Below, piece by piece: positions 47,775-59,361 of a DNA stretch of 64,000 bases. A model generated the notes under the pieces. That model did no database searches, was not told where the DNA came from, and saw only the letters and a program-made list of their open reading frames with translations. The first letter of the stretch is position 1; each line of letters opens with the position of its first letter. The DNA is taken from NCBI RefSeq assembly GCF_031143425.1, contig NC_090440.1, positions 1,266,087,123 to 1,266,151,122 on the forward strand, written 5' to 3'. The stretch comes from Pleurodeles waltl. Lineage: Eukaryota; Chordata; Amphibia; Caudata; Salamandridae. Made by a program: the position numbers and the translations under genes.

Positions 47775-48659
47775 CCCGCAGGCCCCTGATTTTGCTGGAA
47801 GGACTTTGCCTTCCCCTGAAGAGCTTTCCAAGGGCTTGGACTGAGCTTGCCTCCTGTTTCTGAAGTCTCAGGGCCAACAAATACTTTTCCTCTTCAAGAA
47901 ACTCCTTGTGCATTGAAAATTGACGCAATGCCTGGATTACGGCTGAAAACTCGCCGTACAGCCAACCGGAATAATGCAGCAACGACTTCTCAACTGGAAA
48001 TTAGATGAAGCGCCAGCAGTGCAATGGAAAATTTGACACATCACCTACCGGATCGACGCAGCGCGTGCTCATTCTTCCAGTGCATCAAGGATTTTCAACT
48101 CATCGTCCCTGGGTGTCAAAATATCCCCCCATCACAGTGAGGAACAAAGACAGTACATTAAAAAATGAAGCAAACCCTTTTTAGTGTGGAAAGAAACACA
48201 TTGTCTGTGCCACATCGGAAAATCTGATGCAACACCTTATTTTTACATGCATCACCTCCTCTGTGGTCTCTGTGCTATTTTTCACGCATTCCAGGCACTG
48301 TGTGTAACAAAGAAAGAACTGCTTATTTCTAAGGATTCATACTCTTTTAAACTTTTTGAAAGTGATATTTCAACTTGTGCTTGTTGGATTTTTGTAGTTT
48401 TGACCTTATTTTATTTAGATAAATATTATCTATTTTTCTAAACATGTGTGGTATATTTTTGAGGTGTTTTCACTGTGTTACTGTATGAATTATTGCACAA
48501 ATACTTGACACATTGCCTTCTAGGTTAAGCTTGACTGCTCAGTGCCAAGCTACCAGAGGGTGGGCACAGGATAATTTGAATTGTGTTGTGACTTACCCTG
48601 ACTAGGATTGTGGTCCCTACTTGGACAAGGGTGTATACTTCTGCCAACTAGAGATCCCA
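47775..48659 (+). mobile_element. LTR-B copy 2, right fragment
   Basis: Collinear with the 3' part of the solo LTR-B at first ('cttggactgagcttgcctcctg', 'ctcagggccaa', 'gaaactccttgtg'). It then continues with ~550 bp absent from the shorter copy at 3550-5086. It ends near 'gccaactagagatccca', where minus-strand DIRS coding sequence begins. Confidence 0.7.
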
Positions 48660-49078
48660 CTTGCATCTGACTCTAACACAAGATCTGGTGTGGCAGAGAA
48701 AATTGCTCTCCCGTTCCAAGCATCTGAATGACTCAGCCACCAGAGGAGTTCTTCCCTGGATTCTGAATCCAAACTTACTGGATCCAAATAGGCCAACCCT
48801 TTGAGCATATGTTTAATCTTCAACCTTTACAGGCCTCTATAATGGAGAGGGCTTGGAAAAATGGCTTTAATTAAGGAAGCTAGAAGACCTACCAGATGAG
48901 CTAGTGATCTGAGGGAACAAAGAGGAAAAGAAAAGGCGTTTCAGATCTCCTTCTTTATTAAATCCACTTTTTTTTTTTTAGAAAACTGGAGCATTGACCG
49001 AGAAGTATCTATGATTAAACCTAAAAATTCCAGGTGTTGGGATGGGATCAGAGAAGACCTTTAAACATTTAGTAGGAA
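48660..49078 (-). pseudogene. DIRS reverse transcriptase/RNase H fragment
   Basis: Minus-strand blocks in order: 'FLGLIIDTSRSML' (about 49025), 'LVGLLASLIKAIFPSPLHY' (about 48885-48840), 'RLKIKHMLKGLAYLD' (about 48820), 'ELLWWLSHSDAWNGRA' (about 48750) and 'PDLVLESDAS' (about 48690). This is the thumb-RNase H region of DIRS-type pol. Scattered frameshifts and stops make it inactive. It is cut on the right by LTR-A and on the left by LTR-B. Confidence 0.82.
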
Positions 49079-51930
49079 TGTAGGAGGTTGGCCTGGTTTG
49101 TAGTCGGTACCTTGGGTACGTACACCTTATACCAGATCCAGTTATTCCTTATTAGTGAAATCTAGTAGTGTTCTAGCAGCTTAGGCTGATAAAGCTAGCT
49201 ATAGCAGAGCAGTTTAGGCTGAACTAAGAGACATGCAAAGCTCATGTAATACCACTTATAGTTACAGATACACAGTACTTCTACACAAGTAAAGACAATA
49301 CTCAGTGTTACCAAAAATAAAGGTAGTTTGTTTCAAAAATATCTTAGAGGCAATACTCCTGCTGGAGATAGTATTATGCACAATATATACACTAGACACC
49401 AAAATAATGTAAATAATTAGACATAGGATAGTGCAAACAATAGGAAATGTTATAGAATGCAATGGGTCTAGGGGCAATACAAACCATATACAAAGAAAGT
49501 GGAATGCAAATCACGATTTCCCCCCAAGACAAGTGTAATCTGTACAGAATCGCTGGGAAAGTAATAATACAGTAAAGGTAAGTAAATTACCCCACCCCAG
49601 AGCCCCGAAAAGCAGGAGTAAAGTACTGCAAGTTTCCTCAGGACACCCTTTACCTCCTGATTGGAATTATTGCAAGAACCAACCAAGTCTGCAAACAACA
49701 AACAGTGGATTCCTGGATCTGAAGACCTGCAAAAAGAAGGAGACGAAGCCTGGAAGTTGAAAGAAGTTCCAGGAAGGACAGGAGCCCCTGCCAACCCAGA
49801 AAAGGGTGCAAAAGAAGAGTCCCTGGTTGGAGGAAGACTGCATAAATGCACCCAAGGAAGATGCCAGTGGGTTCCTGTGTGATGCAAAGAATGTCCCATG
49901 CTGTGAAGTTGGATGCAGGCGAGTTTTGGTGCTGGATTCCTCCAACAAGCCCTGGGGGCCTCAACTCTGTGTGAGAAGGAAGAGGGGGCTCACAGCTCTT
50001 CAGAGAGCCCTCAGAGCACCAGATTGCACCCACAGGAGTTGCAGGACATGGGGACAAAGGAGGTACAAAATGTAGTTGGTACAGCACTACATAGGAAGGA
50101 CCCACACCGCTGGAGAACAACTCAGCAAGTTGAGCGTCGTAGGATAGAGTGCCGGGGACCTGGGCCAGGCTGTGCATGAAGGAATTTAGCAAATAGTGCA
50201 CAGAGGCCTCAGGAGGTGAAGAAGATGCTGTGCATAGGGGTACTGTCGTTCTGGGGGAAGGCAAGGTCTTACCTCCTCCAAATTACGACAGCAGGGCCTC
50301 AGGACAGCCCGTGCCGATGAGGTCCACTCTCTGTGTTCCAAGAAGCACACTCGCTTCCAGGAGAGGAGTCCAAGAGAACCAGTCATTGACTTAGAAGGTG
50401 CCTCCATGAGCAGGGGAGTGACTCTGTCACTCCACGGGAGATTTCTTTGGTCCTTCTGGTGCAGGGTAAGGACAGGGAGTCCTCAGAGTCTGCACACCGT
50501 GGAAACTGTTGCTGTTGCTGGCTGGAGCTGAAGTTGCAGAGGAAAAGTATCCCTTCTGGATACTTTGTTGCTGTTACAGCGGTTCCTGGAGCAGGCTGCA
50601 GTTGATCCGAGGTCAGAGGATGACGTAGTATTTGAAGAGGATTCCTGCTGGAAACATACAAGTAGAATCTGAAGGGAACCCACAGGAGAGACCCTAAATA
50701 GCCCTGAGAGGGGGATTGGCCACCTTATCAAGTAAGGACCTATCAGAAGGGGTCTCTGACATCACCTGCTGGCACTGGCAACTCAGAGCCCTCCAGAGTG
50801 CCCCCACACCATGCAAACCAAGATGGGCTTCTCCACTGGGACACACTGGAGAAGCTCTGGGCACCACCCCTAGGGTGGTAATGAACAGGGGAGTTGTCAC
50901 TCCCCTTTCCTTTGTCCAGTTTCGAGCCATAGCAGGGGACAAGGGGTCCCTGAACTGGTGTAGGCTGGTTTATGCAAGGAGGGCACAATCTGTGCCCTTC
51001 AAAGCATTTCCAGAGGCTGGGGGAGGCTACCCCTCCCCATCCTGTTACACATATTTCCAAAGAGAAAGGGTGTAACACCCTGCTCCCAAAGGATATGCTT
51101 TGTTCTGCCTTCCTGGGACTGAGCTGCTCAGACCCCAGGATGGCAGAACCCTGTCTGTGAGGTTGCAGCAGCTGTAGCTGCACTGCAAGCCTCAGAGAGC
51201 TGGTTTGGCAGTGCTGGGGTTCCATAGTGGAGCCCCCAGGATGCATGGAATTGGCTCCCCAATACCAGATTTGGAATGGGCGGACAATTCCATGATCTTA
51301 GACACCTTACATGGCCATATTCAGAGTTACCATTGTGAAGCTACATATAGGTATTGACCTATTTGTAGTGCACACATGTAATGGTGTCCCCGCACTCACA
51401 AAGTCCCGGGAAATGGCCCTGAACTATGTGGGGGCACCTTTGCTAGTGCAAGGGTGCTCCACACTTAGTAACTTTGCACCTAACCTTCAGCAAGTGAAGA
51501 TTAGACATATAGGTGACTTATAAGTTACTTAAGTGCAGTGAAAATGGCTGTGAAATAGTGTGTGCACTATTTCACGCAGGCTGCAATGGCAGATCTGTGG
51601 AAGGGTTTGTCTGAGCTCCTTATGGGTGATAAAAGAAATGCTGCAGCCCCTAAGGATCTCCTGGAACCCCAATGCCCTGGGTACCTAGGTTTCATATACT
51701 AGGGACTTATAAGGGGGGTCCAGTGTGCCAATTGAAATTGGTAAATGAAGTCACTAACCTATAGTGACAAATTTAAAAGCAGAGAGAGCATAAGCACTGA
51801 GATTCTGGTTAGCAGAGTCTCTGTGACACAGTCAAGTACTACTGACAACACACACATTAGGCCACAAACTATGAGCACTGGGTTCCTGGCTAGTAGGATC
51901 CCAGGGAGACAGGCAAAACTCACTGACATA
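49079..51930 (-). mobile_element. LTR-A, minus strand, 5' end missing
   Basis: Reverse complement of the LTR-A family. The family 3' end TCCTACA reads as 'tgtaggagg' at 49079. Homology runs to about 51930 ('caggatcccagggagacagg' region), where about 50 bp of the family 5' end are missing and a Harbinger end starts. It is inserted in DIRS sequence. Confidence 0.88.
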
Positions 51931-52792
51931 TAGGTGGTCATTCCAACCCTGGCAGTCGGTGTTAAAGCGGCGGCTAAACCGCCAACAGTCTGGCGGGAAA
52001 AAAAATGGAATTCCGACCCTGGCGGAAACCCCCAACAGAGACCGCCACTTCAACACACCGCCCGCCACGGCGGGACAAACAAACAGCGCGGGGGTCACCG
52101 CCAACAGACAGGCAAGAGTCAATGTACCGCCCACCACATCACAACCTACCAATCTGCCACCTTTTCCGAGGCGGTAGCCCCGCCGATAAAAACACGGCGG
52201 AAACAGCCATTTCGAACGGAAAACGCTCACCTCCATACACCCCACGAGGAATCTGGACAGCATGGAACCCGAACTACACATCCTCCCAGCGATTGTCTTC
52301 CTGCTCCTCTACCAGGAGCACGAACGCCGGCGCAGAAGACAACGGGGAGTCCTGCACCTACGACACAGGGGAGGCAAAAAATTACGGGGACACACATACG
52401 CGACACACCCACCCCCACCCTCACCCACTGCAACACACACATCAATGCATAGCAACAACTCAAAGTTACACCGCCCAAACCCCCGGAAGAATGCAAAGAC
52501 CAAAGGAAATGATTCTAAACATTGGAATATATTGTATCACTGGCTTAAAAATATATCACACATCTAAAACCTTTATATACATAAATTTTAAAGTCCGATC
52601 ATTGTAGCAGGTTATTGTCCGTGGGCCACTGGGCCCAAATCACATGGGCAAAGCCCACACAGGATACCTGACTCCAACAGAGAGAACACTGCAGGGGCAT
52701 CAGATAGCAAAACTACAGGCACCTCAGGGGGAAGGGAAGGGGGGGCACCTCAGCCAGATGAGTGCACGACACCAGATCCACGAGGGGCCCCC

Positions 52793-52972
52793 ATGGCCAC
52801 TGTTCAATCCTGGGGAGTGCAAAGCCACAGTCTCTCAAGTCTCTCCAATGGGTGGTTTGCCCACTGTTACATCCTGGGGAGTGCAAAGCCACAGTCTCTC
52901 AAGTCTCACAAGTGGGTGGTTTGCCCACTGTGCCATCCTGGGGAGTGCAAAGCCACAGTCTCTCAAGTGGAT
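52793..52972 (+). repeat. ~62-bp tandem repeat, three units
   Basis: 'cctggggagtgcaaagccacagtctctcaagt' plus 'gggtggtttgcccactgt' repeats three times within the Harbinger element. Non-coding. Confidence 0.85.
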
Positions 52973-53069
52973 AACAGTCTTAACTGGATCTGGAGGGGGA
53001 CTGGTGCCCAGAGTGCTTTGTGCAGCCCTGCCCGACACAGATGCGGGCCTGCCCCTTCCGCCAATGGGC

Positions 53070-53853
53070 CAGCGGTGCTTGAGACGGCGGTGCCCTGTTC
53101 AGCGGGGCTTGAGACGGCGGTGCCCTGTTCAGCGGTGCTTGAGACGGCGGTGCCCTGTTCAGCGGTGCTTGAGACGGCGGTGCCCTGTTCAGCGGTGCTT
53201 GAGACGGTGGTGCCCTGTTCAGCGGTGCTTGAGATGAAGGGCCCAGTGCAGCGGTGCTTGAGATGAAGGGCCCAGTGCAGTGGTGCTTGAGACGGCGGTG
53301 CCCTGTTCAGCGGTGCTTGAGACGGCGGTGCCCTGTTCAGCGGTGCTTGCGACGGCGGTGCCCTGTTCAGCGGTGCTTGAGACGGCGGTGCCCTGTTCAG
53401 CAGTGCTTGAGACGGCGGTTCCCTGTTCAGCGGTGCTTGAGATGAAGGGCCCAGTGCAGCGGTGCTTGAGACGGCGGTGCCCTGTTCAGCGGTGCTTGAG
53501 ACAGCGGTGCCCTGTTCAGCTGTGCTTGAGACGGCGGTGCCCTGTTCAGCAGTGCTTGAGATGAAGGGCCCAGTGCAGCGGTGCTTGAGACGGCGGTTCC
53601 CTGTTCAGCAGTGCTTGAGACGGCGGTGCCCTGTTCAGCGGTGCTTGAGATGAAGGGCCCAGTGCAGCGGTGCTTGAGATGAAGAGTCCAGTGCAGCGGT
53701 GCTTGAGACGGCGGTGCCCGGTTCAGCGGTGCTTGAGACGCCGGTGCCCTGTTCAGCGGTGCTTGAGACGGCGGGGCCCAGTTCAGCGGTGCTTGAGACG
53801 GCGGTGCCCTGTTCAGCGGTGCTTGAGACGGCGGTGCCCTGTTCAGCGGTGCA
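53070..53853 (+). repeat. 30-bp minisatellite, about 26 units
   Basis: Two alternating unit types: 'cggtgcttgagacggcggtgccctgttcag' (30 bp, split here as cggtgcttgagacggcgg / tgccctgttcag) and a 29-bp variant with 'gatgaagggcccagtgcag'. It lies just beyond the 3' end of the minus-strand Myb-like gene. Plus-strand ORFs rich in Arg, Cys and Pro are artefacts. Confidence 0.93.
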
Positions 53854-54429
53854 TCGGATGAGTGTCCAGCTCAGCGGATCCGGTCATGGCATGGAGGTCA
53901 TTCGCCACCTGACCTGTGGCTGGCGGTGCCTTCCTGCCCATCTGTCGTGTGGCTGGCGGGGCCCTCCTGGGCTGCAGTACCGGGCCTGTTGGTGTCCTCC
54001 TGCCCACCTGGGATGGGGCTTGTGTGGCCCTCCCGGGCTGCAGTACCAGGCCTGTTGGTGTCCTCCTGCCCACCTGGGATGGGTCTGGCGGGGCCCTCCT
54101 GGCCAGCTGGGCTGGTGGCGGTCTTGTCGGGCGTGCTGCCCTTTCCAGCCTTCCCTGTTCGCCTGTGGCCCTTCCCCACCTTTGGCGGTGTGCCAGGTGG
54201 CACCACACTTCCTGGCGGAGCCATGGTAGGGTTTTGGTCCCTGTTGTCTTCGGCCTCTCGCGCCGGCCACTGACAATTTTCAGATGTTTCACCGGGGGTG
54301 GGCTGGCCGTGCCTTGGCTCCTTACTGAACTGGCTGCCCTTGAGGGTGGGGGACTCCACAGTCCATGGCAGACTGTCATTACAGGTCCCGCTTTTGTGGT
54401 GGCTGAGGTGCTGACTGGAGTCCTATGAG

Positions 54430-56518
54430 ATGGACGAGGTGGGGGAGTTTTAGGAAAGAGGTCAAGTTTTGAAAGGAAAAACAATTTAGGAACAGAGGGA
54501 CGGGTAGGTGTAGTGGGTATGGGAGTGGAGGAAGAGGTTGTGGTTGTAGGAGTTTTCAGTCTGGTGTCTTTGGGTGCAGGTGCTTGGGCTGGAGGCTGTC
54601 GTGAGGTGGATGGCTGTTGGGTGGGTGGCTGCCTGCGTTTGTGTAGCTTGGAAGAGGGGGTCACAGACACAGTGAGAGAGGACACAGGGGACGTGTAAAT
54701 GGTAGTGGGGGTGGTGACTGCACGTGTGCGGGGGGGTTCTGGTGGGTGTGCTGGTGATGGACGCAGTGGCTGAAGATGTTGTGCATGCAGGTGTGAGTGG
54801 AGAAGTGACAGGGAGGGTGGAGGGAGACAAAGAGGAGGGGGACACAGTGGAGGCAGTGGGTGTTGGTATATCTGCATGTGGATGTTGCTTGTGTGAATGC
54901 TTGTGTGATGTGTGGTGCTTATGTTTGCCTGAGCTTCCCTTGGGTGTTGAGGTGTGTGCAGGCTGGTCTGATGGTGTGTCTGGGATAGGCAGAGGTACAG
55001 GGGATTGGGTATGGGTGGAGGAAGTTGGAGGGGGGAGGCTAGAGACAGGAACAATGGCTGCCATCAGTGCTGAGGCCAGAGTGTTGAACGATCGCTGAAG
55101 GGCAGCCTGACCAGAATGAATGCCCTCCAGGTATGCATTACTCTGGTGTACCTCCCTTTCTACACCCTGGATGGCATTCAAAATGGTAGACTGCACAACA
55201 GTGAGCTTCCTCAAGAGGTCAATGACCTCCTCACTGAGGGCAGCAGGGGTGACAGGGGCAGGGCCTGAGGTGCCTGGGGCGAAGGAGATGCCCACCTTCC
55301 TGGGCACGGGGCAAACGCTGAGGGGCTGCTGGGAGGGTGGTGCTGGTGTGCTGTTGCCGCCACCACAAGGGAGCTCCCTTCAGAGGACGAGTCGCTGTCA
55401 CTGACATCTGCACGAGTCCCCGCTGTGGAGCTCCCCTCGCCCTCCGTCTCACTGGTGAATTCCGAAACCGTTGCATGGCCCGCCATGGTCATGTGAGATG
55501 CAGCTCCCTCGTGCTCCGATGCCACTTCTCCTCCGCCTGATGATGCTAATGCACACATGAACAGGAAGACCACAAAACAGATGGGGGGGAGAAAATAATG
55601 ACATGTTGAGTACATGCATTGACGACACCGTTGGCGGACAGGAAAGACACAGAAGCCCCCTGCACTACGCTGCGCACTTGGGGTCGACTACGCAATCCGT
55701 GGGACATGGCCTACAAGCCTATGAGCGACATCTGCACACATAGATGACACAGGGCAATGAATAGCTGTACTTGCCACCCTACAGAGGTGGGGGGCGGGGA
55801 CACAGGGCCATGCCTTACGGAGGGGCCTAGCCTACAGAAATCGCCCTGGCCTAGGGATACCCACAGCCCTCCTCCCCCACCCAGACACCTCCACTGCGCG
55901 CAAAGTCAGCAGAATGAGAATGCACTCACCCCCTTGTGTCTGCTGTGATGTCCTCACGCGCCCATCCAAATCGGAGTAGGCCACCGCCAGGATCCGGGAC
56001 ATCAGGGGGGTCAAAGTCCGACTGGCACCCCTCCCACGTTGGGAGGCCATCCCCAGCTGAGCCTCTGCCTTCTTCCTGCTCCAGCGTCGGATGTCCTCCC
56101 ATCTTTTCCGGCAGTGGGTGCCCCGTCTGTGGTGGACCCCCAGGGTCCGGACGTCCTTGGCGATAGCACGCCAAATGTCGATTTTCTGGTGGGCGCTGAC
56201 CTATGTGACAAGTACAGGGAGAGAAAAATATTCATCACCTTCTGCATGCTCGATGTGAGTGGCCCCCCATCCCCACCCTTGCCATGTGGCACATGCTCTC
56301 ATCTGTCGTTTGATGCATGCCTCAATCGCTCCCCTCCCCACCATCTTTCATCCACCCCACTCAACACAGGCATTGCCCACAAAGCATGGTCCCTGTGTAC
56401 TTACCTGTTGGTCTGGAGGACCGTAGAGTAGCGCATACTGGGGGAGGACCCCATCCACAAGTTTCTCCAATTCCTGAGCAGTGAAGGCAGGGGCCCTTTC
56501 CCCAGTCGCATGAGCCAT
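54430..56518 (-). pseudogene. Harbinger Myb/SANT-like DNA-binding protein, three exons
   Basis: Accessory protein thought to bind transposon ends and assist the transposase. Exon 1 is 56518-56405 (ATG at 56518, 38 codons), with donor CAG|GTAAGT. Exon 2 is 56200-55930, with acceptor ACATAG| and donor GGG|GTGAGT; it contains the trihelical block 'HCRKRWEDIRRW' (about 56090) and 'MSRILAVAYSDLDGR' (about 55990). Exon 3 starts at 55545 after ATTAG|. The phases agree across both introns. Exon 3 begins with a Ser/Glu-rich segment, then changes frame near 55320, to 'VPRKVGISFAPG' and a helical 'EEVIDLLRKLTVVQSTILNAI' segment (about 55240-55180). A His/Ser/Thr/Pro-rich tail shifts frame again near 54730. 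Exons 1 and 2 are intact; the tail is broken. Confidence 0.82.
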
Positions 56519-56991
56519 TGTCTCTTCCAGACCGAGGTCACAGCAGTACTTGCAGTGTAGGTCCTCTCCTGTGGAAGATCAGGTATCGAGTGATTAAGCA
56601 GATAGAAAATGGCGGTCACGCCTGCGGCGGTGCGTACCGCAGCGGTGCGTACCGCGGCGGTGCGTACCGCCGGCGCACATCGTCATTGGCTCCTGAGACC
56701 CATAGGGTTCAATGTTAACCAATGCTGCTTTGCACCGCGGTCTTCGACCGCCTACCGCCATGGTGTGCCACGCCAGCGCATTGACCTCACATCCCATTGT
56801 CACACTTCACAGGTCAGGCAGCCGCCATTTCAAGGGCCCACTTAGCTTACTTTTAACTGCGTCACACATACCTAGGCCTTGCATTCGACACTCATACAAA
56901 CCATTCAGTGCATTGGGAATCGTGTTTTTGGCAAACTGTGGTTACATACCTGTGGGCTGATTGACTCTGTGCTCGCTGTTGTCCTTCATAG
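56519..56991. promoter_or_regulatory. Divergent intergenic region of the Harbinger element
   Basis: Separates the Myb-like gene from the transposase and must hold both promoters. It contains a short GC-rich tandem 'gcggtgcgtacc' (56633-56670) and two CCAAT/ATTGG motifs (56685, 56718). An acceptor-like 'gtccttcatag' ends at 56991, suggesting a leader intron on the transposase side. Confidence 0.45.
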
Positions 56992-57788
56992 GCACCGTCC
57001 GCTGGGACATGCGAGGAGATGGAGAAATGTTCCCGTCTACAGACCGCTGGTGGACCTGTCGACAATGGAGGAAAGACATGTCATACTGACATACAGGCTT
57101 GACCGAGCCACTATTCATGAACTGTGTGCCCAGCTGGAGGCAGACCTGATGTCACCAATCCGCCAACCCACAGGGATCCCCCCTCTAGTGCAGGTGCTGT
57201 CAGTGCTCCATTTCTTTGCAAGTGGGTCATTTCAAACAACAGTGGCCATATCATCAGGGATGTCTCAGCCTATGTTTTCCAAGGTGTTGTCCAGAGTGTT
57301 GTCTGCCCTGCTGAAACACATGCGAAGCTACATCATTTTCCCTGAGGTGGGGGATTTGGCTATAGTGAAGGGCGATTTCTATACCCTTGGACATATTCCC
57401 AACATCATAGGTGCCATTGATGGGACACATGTTGCTTTGGTCCCCCCCAGCAGGAGTGAACAGGTGTACAGGAACAGGAAGAGTTATCATTCCATGAATG
57501 TACAGATGGTGTGTTTGGCTGACCAGTACATCTCCCATGTGAATGCCAAGTTCCCTGGCTCAGTGCATGACGCCTACATCCTGCGGAATAGCAGCATCCC
57601 TTACGTGATGGGTCAACTCCAGAGGCACCGGGTGTGGCTATTAGGGGACTCTGGTTACCCCAACCTGTCATGGCTACTGACCCCAGTGAGGAATCCCAGG
57701 ACAAGGGCAGAGGAACGCTACAATGAGGCCCATGGGAGAACTAGGAGGGTGATCGAGCGGACCTACGGCCTCCTGAAGGCCATATGGT
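56992..57788 (+). pseudogene. Harbinger DDE transposase (HARBI1-like), C-terminus missing
   Basis: Cut-and-paste transposase of the PIF/Harbinger superfamily. Likely ATG at 57065 ('MEERHVILTYRLD'), or an upstream start through the acceptor at 56991. An HTH-like N-terminus with 'LSVLHFFASGSFQ' (about 57196) precedes the catalytic core. The DDE residues are all visible: 'GAIDGTHV' (about 57411), 'LLGDSGYP' (about 57638) and 'RRVIERTYGLLK' (about 57745). There is no internal stop. The family normally continues about 50 codons past this point. Here the frame runs into DIRS sequence and stops at 57809-57811, so the protein is truncated but the core is complete. Confidence 0.92.
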
Positions 57789-58390
57789 TTCATCAGCACC
57801 ATTTTCTATAGCCTGTTTTGAAAGAAGGCGTTGCACTTCCTTTTGAAAAAGGCAGAACTCTTCCTGTGAGAACTGTGGAGTTTGGAGTAGATGACTCTGT
57901 ATTGGAATCTAGTATAGCTCTATGCAAAAACCCTGAAGATTCTGCATCACCCAAGGATCTAACGTTAGAGACAACCAAGCATCCAGACAATACCCCAAAC
58001 TACCTCCTACAGGAGGAAGACCAAAATTGGAAGTTCTTACCTGAGGATTGGTCGCCTTTGGCCCTGTAACCACTGTTCCGGAATCCCCAAGGTTTATACT
58101 CTTGATAATAGTCTTGTTGAGAGCCTTGATTGTAGAAGCCTCTGAGGGGATATCCTCTTGAGGAATAACAACCAGCTAAGTGACCCTTTCCTTTGCCAGT
58201 CCTGCCAGGAATCCGACTACAGAAAATCTTTTTTCATGGAAAACTGGTCTTTGTATATGATTGTGAAAGTGGAGACATATTTGTCCATTTCTTTTATAAA
58301 AGAATCTTCAAACAAGACCATTTGCCTTAGGTCCCTCCTCCTTATTTGCCAGGCTACTGAGCTTCGGCTCTATTTTTAATAAAAGGCTCT
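57787..58390 (-). pseudogene. DIRS Gag C-terminus and start of reverse transcriptase
   Basis: Minus-strand reading from 58390. 'LLLKIEPKLSSLANKE' (about 58375) and 'SFIKEMDKYVSTF' (about 58300) are gag. A Gly/Tyr/Gln/Arg-rich tail 'RGFYNQGSQQ' follows (about 58140). Then RT begins with 'VGGSLGYCLDAWLSLTLDPW' (about 58005-57950) and 'EVQRLLSKQAIENGADE' (about 57845-57795). One in-frame TAG lies in RT near 57915, and there are frameshifts in gag near 58325 and 58225. RT breaks off at 57787 before the palm, at the Harbinger junction. Confidence 0.8.
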
Positions 58391-59361
58391 GTGGCAGGCT
58401 GAACGGTATAAACCAGACTGAGTTCGGGTACTATGGTGAGTAACACGATGTTTTATTAGTTTGCCTCTTTTCCTTTATATTATAAATTTCAATCAAAACC
58501 TAAACTAAACAAAGTTTATCATCCGTTCTGGGGTTCCTTGGGGTTCTTTCTTCCTTGTTACTCTGTTTTCCTCCTTTCTTCTAGGTTGGTGGATGCGGAG
58601 TACTGTGGCTGGCTCCCGGGGATGACCGACAAAGGAAAAACAGAACAATGCCAAGGGTAAGTGGTGTGTTGTCTTCCGGGGTTTAACTTTACCGTTAGTG
58701 AGGGGGAAGGGTTTGTGAGGAATGAGGGAAGGTGTGGGGTAACCGTGCTCAGGGCAAGTAATCGTGGAGGATGGGTTTCTCATGCACACCGGTGTTTTGG
58801 GTCTACGTGCACAAGTCCGTCTCCCCTTCCTTAACCCTCTTCCCCTTGTGGCCCCTCCTTTATTGCCCTCCTCCACTCCCCGGTCTCTCTTCCCCCTGTC
58901 TTCTTTAATTTAAATTCCCCCGTTCCCAGTATGGACCGTACCTTTGTAAGCCACGACCCTCCGGGGCCGTGGCTGGCTTCTGGGCGTTCCTGGTCCGGTC
59001 TGTTCTTCTCCGTGGCTCCTCCTTCGGCCCCTTCTTCGGCTCCTTCTTCGGCTCCTTCGTCCTGGAACTCGGCTATCCGCTCCTCCTTCTCCGTCCTCGG
59101 TACAACTTCTTCCGCCTCCTTACACACGTCCTTAGTCTCTCCTACTACTCCCTCCCCGGACTGTCCGCGGGGCTCTCCTTTTCCGTCCTCCGCGTCCCGG
59201 ATGTTTACTGGCGTTTCCCCGGCAACAGGGAAACGCTCCCGCCATGCCGAGGGTGTTCCCACGGTAACCTGCAGACGCGGAAGTGACGTCTCGGATTCCT
59301 CCATTCCCGAGCCTGTTGCCGGTGCGAGGTGTAAGTATTGCTCGGCCCGACCACAGGCTCT
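58384..59361. mobile_element. Unclassified 964-bp insertion (58391-59354), TSD AGGCTCT
   Basis: AGGCTCT stands at 58384-58390 and 59355-59361, and the DIRS gag reading is collinear across the insertion. The ends read GTGGCAGGCTGAACGG and, inverted from the right, GTGGTCGGGCCGAGCA, a weak inverted pair (GTGG..GG..GA). GC-rich interior with a minus-strand open frame 59415-58831 rich in Glu, Gly and Arg (contains 'GSWLTKVRSILG') and a second, 58876-58505; neither shows a domain I recognise. A 7-bp duplication is uncommon among well-known families. Confidence 0.65.

Larger units (their letters stand above)
45264..47779 (+). mobile_element. Deleted LTR retroelement C (45269-47774), TSD CCCGC
   Basis: CCCGC lies at 45264-45268 and 47775-47779. 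A partial 5' LTR (45269 to about 45725) begins TGTACTGCC, like the full 3' LTR at 46364-47774, which ends CTACA. Between them is about 640 bp of non-coding internal sequence ending in a purine tract. The PBS and all coding regions are absent. One internal deletion joining the 5' LTR to a downstream internal position would explain this. The full LTR has a TATA-like 'tataaata' at 47575-47582 and AATAAA at 47691-47696. Confidence 0.9.
51931..57785. mobile_element. Harbinger (PIF) transposon, right end missing
   Basis: The left end 'aggtggtcattccaaccctgg' resembles the ends at 6136, 61400 and 63069. It carries the two genes typical of the superfamily, a Myb-like DNA-binding protein (minus) and a DDE transposase (plus), in divergent orientation. 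The transposase is cut about 50 codons early at 57785, where DIRS sequence begins, so the right end is deleted. Confidence 0.88.

Noticed and set aside
48660..48678. LTR-B end placed at 'ctctaaca' (48678)
   Set aside because: It resembles the TCTAACA end of the intact LTR-B, but on the minus strand these bases encode the conserved 'LVLESDAS' of the DIRS RNase H region. The LTR border is better placed near 48659.
53070..53861. Array of 30-bp repeats resembling a CRISPR array
   Set aside because: There are no spacers: the units adjoin directly and vary only by unit type. The context is a vertebrate-like transposon.
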